DNA from: Euborellia annulipes
Taxonomy: Eukaryota > Arthropoda > Insecta > Dermaptera > Anisolabididae
DNA length: 64,000 nucleotides
Direction of reading: 5' to 3'
Assembly: GCA_023213315.1 (NCBI GenBank)
Contig: JAKCPI010007977.1
Span: 62,001 to 126,000 of the forward strand
Part shown: positions 57,801-64,000 of the stretch, one piece after another
Numbering within the stretch: position 1 is the stretch's first letter
How the letters are laid out: every line of letters starts with the position of its first letter
Program-made: the position numbers and the translations under genes
Notes under the pieces: generated by a model
What the model was told of the DNA's origin: nothing
The model's input: only the letters and a program-made list of their open reading frames with translations
Databases searched by the model: none

Positions 57801-58587
57801 GGGCGCGCAATAATCAAAGCCAAAGGATATTTAAGATTCATAAAAAATATTTGTATTAAGTTACATGAAATTTAGAATACTTAATTTTATTTATATTACA
57901 AATTACAAATAAACATTTTTCAAAAAACACGGTTTTAACTATGTTGCTAGTACTCATAAATACTAGTAAAAATAAACATACTTTAATTAAAGATCAATAT
58001 TTCTACCTACAAGAGAAATAATAAATGTAATTAATAGATAAAAAAAAGATCTAAAATAATATAGACAATATTCATATTGATATGATGACAGACTAGAGAA
58101 TTATCTGTCAGTTTGATTTGATCAAATTTAGCAAAAGATTTGACATAATCGATATGGATATTAATTTTTTTTAAAGTAATCAATTAAGAATAAATATTTT
58201 GTTTGTTTAGAAGTGGAAAGTAAAAGATCTTAAAGTCGTCTTTACCTTTAAAGTGGCGATGACAATATCTCTAGCTTGTAATTCGCCTTCTAAACAACTA
58301 AGAAGTTTCAAGAGATCCGTTTTATTCAATTCCATTTTTGGATTTCTCTAAAAAAAAAAAAGAAATAATCTTGAATAAAATATTTATAGTGTTTCTGGAG
58401 AAGGGTTAGAGTTTTAGAAAAAATCCAAAAAATGACAGATGATTTATAGAATTGAGAGAATAAATTTTATTTTTACCTTCAAAGTGTTACTTGATGTTTT
58501 ATCCATTGGTTCGAAATTTGTTTGTGATTTAGTAGTTGTAGGCTGATTAGGTGCTTGCAGTGAGCTACTATTAAAGTTTGTAGCCAT
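51828..58587 (-). CDS. CTTNBP2NL: CTTNBP2NL/Nausicaa-type cortactin-binding coiled-coil protein
   Basis: Ten exons in transcript order: 58477-58587, 58246-58347, 57264-57503, 55939-56043, 55698-55877, 54200-54360, 53896-54125, 52686-52796, 52453-52604, 51828-52382; 648 aa (human CTTNBP2NL about 639), phases closing. LLKLLSCLEGELQARDIVI (49-67) and NDPQAALQRD (90-99) match the CortBP2 N-terminal domain (LLSVMEGELEARDLVI, NDPFLALQRD). A coiled coil follows to about residue 330, with LAQFDTERQQLKAAL as in the family. The second half is Pro/Ser/Thr-rich with PPPVPPNKP (532-540), a likely SH3 ligand. No ankyrin repeats, so it is the short CTTNBP2NL/Nausicaa type and not CTTNBP2. Such proteins bind cortactin and STRIPAK and shape branched actin at the cell edge. 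Introns carry foldbacks, a Tc1-like element and a SINE-like repeat. Confidence 0.92.
52928..52963 (-). ncRNA. Hammerhead-like motif with one core change
   Basis: Minus strand: CTGTAGA (CTGAAGA with one change), T, stem GATTCT/GGGATC with G-U pairs, 8-nt loop, GAAATACA. Partner of 53005-53040. Confidence 0.35.
53005..53040 (+). ncRNA. Hammerhead-like motif
   Basis: CTGAAGA, T, stem GATTCC/GGGATC (6 bp, one G-U), 8-nt loop, GAAATACA. Compared with 18397 (GATTCT/AGAATA) the sixth pair has changed from T-A to C-G. Confidence 0.4.
53203..53448. mobile_element. MITE with 22-bp perfect ends, CTTNBP2NL intron 7
   Basis: ATATGAGTCGTCTAGTTTCA at the left is the exact inverse of the right end (TGAAACTAGACGACTCATAT). 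Inner inverted CCGTT/AACGG boxes are also present. No coding capacity; the 70-codon frame across it has no known relative. Confidence 0.7.
54534..55211. mobile_element. Complete Tc1-like foldback element in CTTNBP2NL intron 5
   Basis: The left end CAGGGGTTAGACAAAATAAT after TA and the right end ATTATATTGTCTAATCTCTG before TA are inverted repeats that extend inward through most of the element (for example ATTTGGTTGATAAAACGAAT against ATTCGATTTATCAACCAAAT). CAGNGGTTGGACAAAATAAT-type ends with TA targets are typical of Tc1-like transposons. No transposase is left. Confidence 0.75.
55221..55462 (-). mobile_element. SINE-like GC-rich repeat, family R (copy 6, near full length)
   Basis: CTTCTTCTGTCC tail, CGCGATGCGGGGTCGGCG, TTGCGACCGGAAGAAATAGG, CTGACGCCTGTTGAAAAGAG and GTCGCCATCCACGTACCC. 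CTCTGTATATATAT occurs on both sides (55207-55220 and about 55468-55481): a 14-bp target duplication made from the end of the adjacent Tc1-like element. Confidence 0.75.
56238..56447. mobile_element. Inverted-repeat element in CTTNBP2NL intron 3
   Basis: CAGGACTGGGAATTC at the left, inverted CTTCCCAGTCCTG at the right, with GGAGTCGGAGCC and GGAGTCGGAACCGG inside. CAGG...CCTG ends suggest a hAT-type MITE, but the flanking 8-mers do not match. Confidence 0.5.
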
Positions 58588-59646
58588 TTTGTCAGTTGTT
58601 TTATTCTAGTTAAATTTAATACCAATAATATCATAATCTTATCATTAATTTTTAAGATGTTTTATATACATGATTCATTGGTAATTATTTTTCCTTTTTG
58701 AAATTATCGATAAATTAAAGAAATATAAGCTTATATGATATAAAAAAAGTTGGTTAGAAGGGACAATTTGATGCAAGTAATAGAATTGAAGCGAATGGTC
58801 AATAGAAGTGAGAAGTGCGCCTGGAGATGCGAAAATGGTGGCAGCAACGAGCAGCAGAGTCAAGCGCCTTGTATTTATCCTTGATTCATTTACAAAATAT
58901 TTTTAATTTTCACATAATTTTATTAAGTTATTTTTATAAGAACTATTAAATAAATCTACACCAGAGGTCTATAACATTTTTTTATTCCTTTTTTTCCAAT
59001 TGAATCTCACCCTGATAAAACCCGCAAATTTCAAAATAATATTAAAAAAAAATGTTAAAATATAATGGAGAGTTATTTTATCATTATATGCATTGAGATT
59101 TTGATAACAATAGGGATGATCAAACTCAGTCAACAATCAAAACAAGTAAATTAGAAGTTTTTTCCTCTCCCATTCAAGTGGGGTGCTGAGCATCCCCACA
59201 AAAATTCCGTAATTCCTCAAACAAATCTGAGTATATATAAAGTATTTAATTGTTTTCCAATTAAACTCTGAATTCTGAAAATTAAAATATTATATTTTAT
59301 AGTCTGTTAGTTCTGTTGCTTTTATATTATTAGGTATGCATATTTTTTTCTCCCCATCCTCCACTTCAAGAGGGAAGTGGCATACTTTTTGTTCTTTGAA
59401 TTTTTGAATCATGGAAATAATATGCTATGGAGAAAAAAAAAAAATAGTTTATATAAACTTTTTTGTTTAATTTTTTCTTTCAAAAAAAATTATATTAAAC
59501 AAATTTCTGAGATGAATCTTTATTCAAATGAGATAAATAATGAACTTCGACCTTATTATTAAAAATAAGGAATAATATAGATAATCACTTTATATATATA
59601 TATACATTTATACATATCACTTAGTGAATAAAAGAGTATTTAAAAA
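58588..59646. promoter_or_regulatory. Divergent intergenic region between CTTNBP2NL and the P450
   Basis: 1059 bp between head-to-head start codons. A GC-richer patch at 58790-58870 (GAAGTGCGCCTGGAGATGCG) in otherwise AT-rich DNA is a candidate 5' UTR or start region of CTTNBP2NL. No TATA box stands out near the P450. Inferred from position. Confidence 0.35.
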
Positions 59647-62600
59647 ATGAAATATTTTAAAATTATGCCAAATAAATTTGTAAATTTTTTACGCTGCCAT
59701 ACTACAAGAACAATACTTGGAAGAAATGTTCATATCAAGAGTTATAAACAAATTCCAGGTCCATTTAGTTTACCTATTTTAGGAAATTTACATTACTATA
59801 AATTAGGTATGTAAAAAAAATCATTTAATTATAATAAATGGAATTGTTTTGAATTGATAAAATTCTTTTAAGGAATTTATGATATATCTGAATATCATAA
59901 TATCTTAATAAAAATTCATAAAAATTATGGAAAAATTGCTATGCAACGTTTGGGTCCGAATAATATAATTATTCATTTGTTTGATGTGGATGATATAAAA
60001 AAAGTATATCATAATGAAGGAAAAATGCCAAGGATAATGCCTCTACAGGAAACAACTCAGATTTATAGGAAAATGAAAGAATACACTGCTGGCTTAGGAA
60101 TGATGTAAATAAATTTATTTTAACATATTTGCTAGTGAGTCAAGTAACCCTTGCTCTTCGAAAGTCAATATCGGGGTCTATATCCGGATAATTTAAATCG
60201 AAAATTGTATTGCGAGTAAACTTGGTCTCTCATAATATTCAATATAAGAAATAAAATATTATTTCAGGAACGGCGAAGAATGGTATAAATTAAGAGCAGC
60301 AGTGCGTAAAATGATGCTAAGACCACAAGATGTTTATTATTATGTTCCTTTTATTGATGAAGTTGCTCAGGCTTTTGTCAATGAAATATTCAAAAGAAAA
60401 AATTCAGAAGGCGTAGTAGAAAATTTATTAGATTTAAGTTCAAAATGGAGCCAAGAATGTGAGTAATATTTGTTATATATTTATTTTTATTTTATTAATA
60501 TTTTTTCATTTTAGCTGCAGGAATGGTATGTTTTGAAAAAAGACTTGGGTGTTTATCTGGTGGCGAAAAAGAAAAAATTTCAGAAGCAATGATTAAAGCA
60601 AATAGAAAAGCATTTTATTATACTGGAATACTGAAATTTTCTTTGCCCTTTTATAAATATATGCCAACACCAAAATGGAAAAAATTAGTTGAATGCGAAG
60701 ATTTCTTTTACGGGTAATTTTAATAAAAATTTGTAATATTGCAAAAAAATGGGTTTTAGGTTATAAATACTTACATTCATAGATTGCTTCATTATATAAG
60801 GTATTCACGGGTTCCAAAAATAACAGAAACCAAATTCATTTATATAGAGGATTATATTCTATAATAAATTCCCTAAATAATCACAGATTAATTAAGATTA
60901 ATTAAGACAATCACTCATTAAAAACACATCAGAATCAAAAATGAATATCTCCATCCGCCTTTTGGAGGTATAACAATGCTTTTGTTAGTTAACAATTTCG
61001 CCCTTAGATGTCTCTCGTGTAGAGGAAAATGGAGTAAACGGGAATGTTTAAAAGTTTATTATACTTCACATAATCCATTGAAAATTGTATTATCTATAAA
61101 TACACAATGGCAAAAGAAAATAGTCACATTTTAAATTCTTGTCTGAGAAGAACAAAATTTAATTAATTATTGTAAAAATGTTCTCCCCTTAAATAAGCGG
61201 GGGAGGGGGGTCCTGGATATAAAAAAATTCATTAAAATCCATTGTCACACCATTACTTTCAAATTTTAAATTTTTCAGAATTGCAATGAAATACATTAAA
61301 GATGCTCTCAACAATATTAAGAATTCGCCGAATGAAAATAAATATAATTTTTTGACTTATTTGCTAAGCAGAGATGATATGACTCAAAAGGATATTGAAA
61401 TGATAACATTTTCATTATTTTCAGATGGATTAAGCACGGTATATGAATTTAATCCTGAGTTGTCTTCAACTCAGGATTGTAAATTTAGCCCCTACTCAAA
61501 AAGTAACATCATTAATTAAAAAAATAAAAATTTTAACAAAATACTTTTACCTAATTTTTTATTAATTTCTTAATGTCCTAATATTTTCTATGATATTACA
61601 GACAGCACCGGCTTTAGTTTGTATTTTATATTGTTTGGCAACAAACCCTGAAGTACAAGATAATGCTTTTCAAGAAGTTAAATCAGTGGTTAATAACTCC
61701 TTAAAGATTGATTTGGAAATTATTAATCAAATGAGTTATCTTAAAGCAGTGGTGAATGAATCATTTAGGTAATTTAATATTTTTTCAAATCAGATCAATC
61801 AGAGAAAAAATGTATTATTGAGTTAGCGTTTATAAAATATAAATAATTTTTTTTTTCTAGATTTTACCCAACAGGGACTGAGATATCTCGAATACTTGAA
61901 TCCGATCTAGAACTTTCGGGGTACCTTGTGCCAGCAGAGGTAAGAATTATTCATCATACTTGAAGTGAATGTCTTATTAAAAAATTATTTTACTATTATA
62001 TCTTCACAAAGTTTAAAGTGTTTTATAAATTTCTTCAAATTAGTATTTTTTTTAAATAACATAGTTCCGATTTTTTCTTCTGCGGCAAAATGATTTAAGC
62101 CTAACGGCACATTGGATTTAGATCTAGCTAAATCATTTCAAATACACATTTAATCGAAAAGTAATGAAAACATAGGCTCAAAAAGCCAATCTACTGACAC
62201 TGTAATAAAAAATTTTTGTTCTTATTAAAAAAAATTCATATATAAAATTTTGTTTGTAAAAGAATATTGTTATAAAAAATTGAAAATTACATGCTAATGT
62301 CAGGGGCGGATTTAGTTTTTTGCCGCCTCTAGGCAGTGTGGCACCCCCTCCCCCCCCCGCCCCTTCAACAATTATTTCGTTTTCACTGTCGATGTTACGG
62401 TCACCAATCGTGACCTTCCTCAATGACTGGAAGCCATCCTAGCTGTTTCGTTTTCTATATTAATAATATATAAGCCTACAGTCGAAAAAATAAAATCGCA
62501 ACAAAAATACTTAGTAAATAAAGACCAAGTTCTTACAAAAAAAAGAGGGCCTAGCCTTAAAAAGAAGTGAAATTCAAAAAAATGACAGGTGTCCGTCAAT

Positions 62601-63856
62601 TAAGGGATTCACAGGTGAATAGAACTCGGCATATTTAGGCCTACGATGTCATATTTTATTTTTAGAGAAACTTAAATATGGTCCTAATGTTCGTTGGCTT
62701 CTATTAAATAGTTCTTTTTTTGGATTTGGCCTCTTTTTACATTTTTTGTAAGAACTTGGCCTTTTTTCACTAAGTATTTTTGTTGGGATATACCAGTAAT
62801 TCTTTCGGCTGTAATATAGAAAACGAGATAGCGAGTTTGGCTTCCAGTCAATGAGGAATGGTAACCGAAACGTCCACAGTGAAAACGAAATCATTTTTTA
62901 TTTTTTTAACAAATAATTAATAAAAAAAATTTATACGTATGTAAATAAGTAGTATTTTCACAAATTTGTCGCAACACAAAATCCGCCTCTTCGGAAATAA
63001 GCCCCTGGCTAATTTTCTACATCGGTGTTCATCAATTAAGGGATTCTTTTTGTTAATCAGAGGAGACTGTAGCACTTGAAGCCAGAAGAATTCCAGGAAG
63101 GCATGGAGTCTTGTTTCAGAATCAGGAGCTCCATTGACATAACTAGTACAGCAGAGGCGGTTTATGGTGTGGAATGGTTCCATCTGCAAATCCCTTAATT
63201 TATCGACATCAATATATTAAGGAGTTGAAATATGACCGAGATTGATTATTTTTTAAAACCATAGTGGCCAAGCAACCATCGGGTATTCCCTTTTAAATCG
63301 ACATATTTTTTTTTCATCAGTCAAGAGTTTCAAGATCCTTTCAGAGAGGATGGTTTAAAAAAATATGTTGACTCCGGAGGGGAGAACTTAGAAGACTAAG
63401 TGTTTGGCAATTATGGTCTCGGTCATATTTTGGTAATACGATTGTATGATATATAAACTTATTTTTAGACACACGTAAATTTAAATCCTCATGTTCATTT
63501 TATGTCAGAAGAATATTTTGTACAACCCGAAAAATTTATGCCTGAAAGATGGTTAAGAACAGAGGGTGGACGTAATATGAATCCATTTTTATTTATTCCT
63601 TTTGGATTTGGAGCCAGGAGTTGTGTCGGTATGTTATCAATAATACTTAAGATGTTGACATTCAAAAAATTATTTATTTTTTTTATTTTTTCAAGGTCGA
63701 CGATTTGCTGAACAGGATTTATATGTTGTCTTAATTAAGATATTACAAAAGTTTAAATTACATTATATAGGTGAAGGCAAATTAAAACAAATTTATAATA
63801 ATTTACTATTTCCGAAAGAACCGGTTAATATACAGTTTGAAATGCGTGAAAAGTAA
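59647..63856 (+). CDS. Mitochondrial-clan cytochrome P450
   Basis: Nine exons: 59647-59806, 59873-60104, 60268-60458, 60515-60713, 61279-61438, 61602-61768, 61861-61939, 63469-63628, 63696-63856; 502 aa, phases closing. A basic N-terminus free of acidic residues (MKYFKIMPNKFVNFLRCHTT) looks like a mitochondrial presequence in place of a membrane anchor. The proline hinge is IPGPFSLPILGN. LGMMNGEEWYKLRAAVRKMM and FEKRLGCL are typical of mitochondrial P450s. The K-helix E367xxR370 is present. The haem loop FGFGARSCVG places the axial ligand at C448. Basic residues after the loop suit adrenodoxin binding. Arthropod members make ecdysteroids or detoxify; I cannot tell which. Oddity: the I-helix reads FSDGLSTTAP, with S313 where an acidic residue normally precedes the catalytic Thr. 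Intron 7 holds a hAT-like element. Confidence 0.92.
62301..63007. mobile_element. hAT-like element in P450 intron 7, with an inner foldback
   Basis: CAGGGGCGGATTTAG at the left; the right end ATTTC...GCCCCTG reads CAGGGGCTTATTTCC on the other strand. The flanking 8-mers GCTAATGT and GCTAATTT agree at 7 of 8. Inside, inverted arms (TTTCGTTTTCACTGTCGATG at about 62385 and ACAGTGAAAACGAAAT at 62876) carry hammerhead-like remnants at 62391-62423 and 62851-62874. Confidence 0.6.
62391..62423 (-). ncRNA. Hammerhead-like motif, decayed core but perfect stem
   Basis: Minus strand: TTGAGGA, A, stem GGTCAC, loop GATTG, stem GTGACC, GTAACATC. The 6-bp stem is intact and differs from all other families. 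The core has single changes in CTGA and GAAAC. The opposite-arm partner (62851-62874) keeps GAAACGTC but lost its loop. Confidence 0.35.
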
Positions 63857-63914
63857 AGTAACAAATTATAGTCCATCAGTGAGATAAGAAAAAAAAATGA
63901 ATAATTTTTTATGA

Positions 63915-63920
63915 AATAAA
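63915..63920 (+). terminator. Polyadenylation signal of the P450 gene
   Basis: AATAAA 59 bp after the stop codon at 63854-63856. Confidence 0.5.
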
Positions 63921-64000
63921 AAAAGGACAATATTTGAATGAGATGTATCAAATGAATTTATATAAATCTATTATGGTACTAAAATAAAAGGAAAAATAGG

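Overview
This window is animal nuclear DNA. It is AT-rich, its genes are split by GT-AG introns with T-rich acceptors, and intergenic and intronic space is packed with transposable elements. The gene set (a mitochondrial-clan P450, a glycine-receptor-like anion channel, a Nausicaa/CTTNBP2NL-type protein, an hnRNP F/H-type protein) fits an arthropod. A parasitic copepod would suit the base composition and repeat load, but the species cannot be fixed from sequence alone.

Seven protein-coding genes can be rebuilt exon by exon. Left to right they are: the 5' end of an hnRNP F/H gene (-, runs off the left edge); TARBP1, the SpoU-type tRNA Gm18 methyltransferase (+, 11 exons, 1485 aa); DTL/CDT2, the CRL4 substrate receptor (-, 8 exons, 489 aa); BORCS6, a lysosome-positioning BORC subunit (-, 7 coding exons, 280 aa); a Cys-loop anion channel (-, 8 exons, 418 aa); a CTTNBP2NL/Nausicaa homologue (-, 10 exons, 648 aa); and a mitochondrial-clan cytochrome P450 (+, 9 exons, 502 aa). 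Frames and splice phases close in all six complete models. Two gene pairs are divergent (hnRNP/TARBP1 and CTTNBP2NL/P450). The genes have unrelated jobs and form no pathway cluster.

Mobile DNA fills the rest: a Jockey/CR1-like LINE with an open reverse-transcriptase frame; a tRNA-headed SINE that shares that LINE's 3' tail; a second tRNA-derived SINE family; six same-orientation copies of a SINE-like repeat; five hAT-type elements with 7/8 or 8/8 bp target duplications; PIF/Harbinger elements with TTA duplications; a rearranged mariner; Tc1-like foldbacks; and a large foldback family that has been tandemly amplified in a BORCS6 intron.

The most interesting signal is a short RNA-like motif: CTGANGA, one base, a stem-loop, then GAAACGTY. 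It recurs about 15 times in unrelated foldback elements. The stem changes sequence between families but keeps pairing. This is the core of a hammerhead ribozyme with a minimal helix III. In most elements one motif sits in each arm, both pointing outward.
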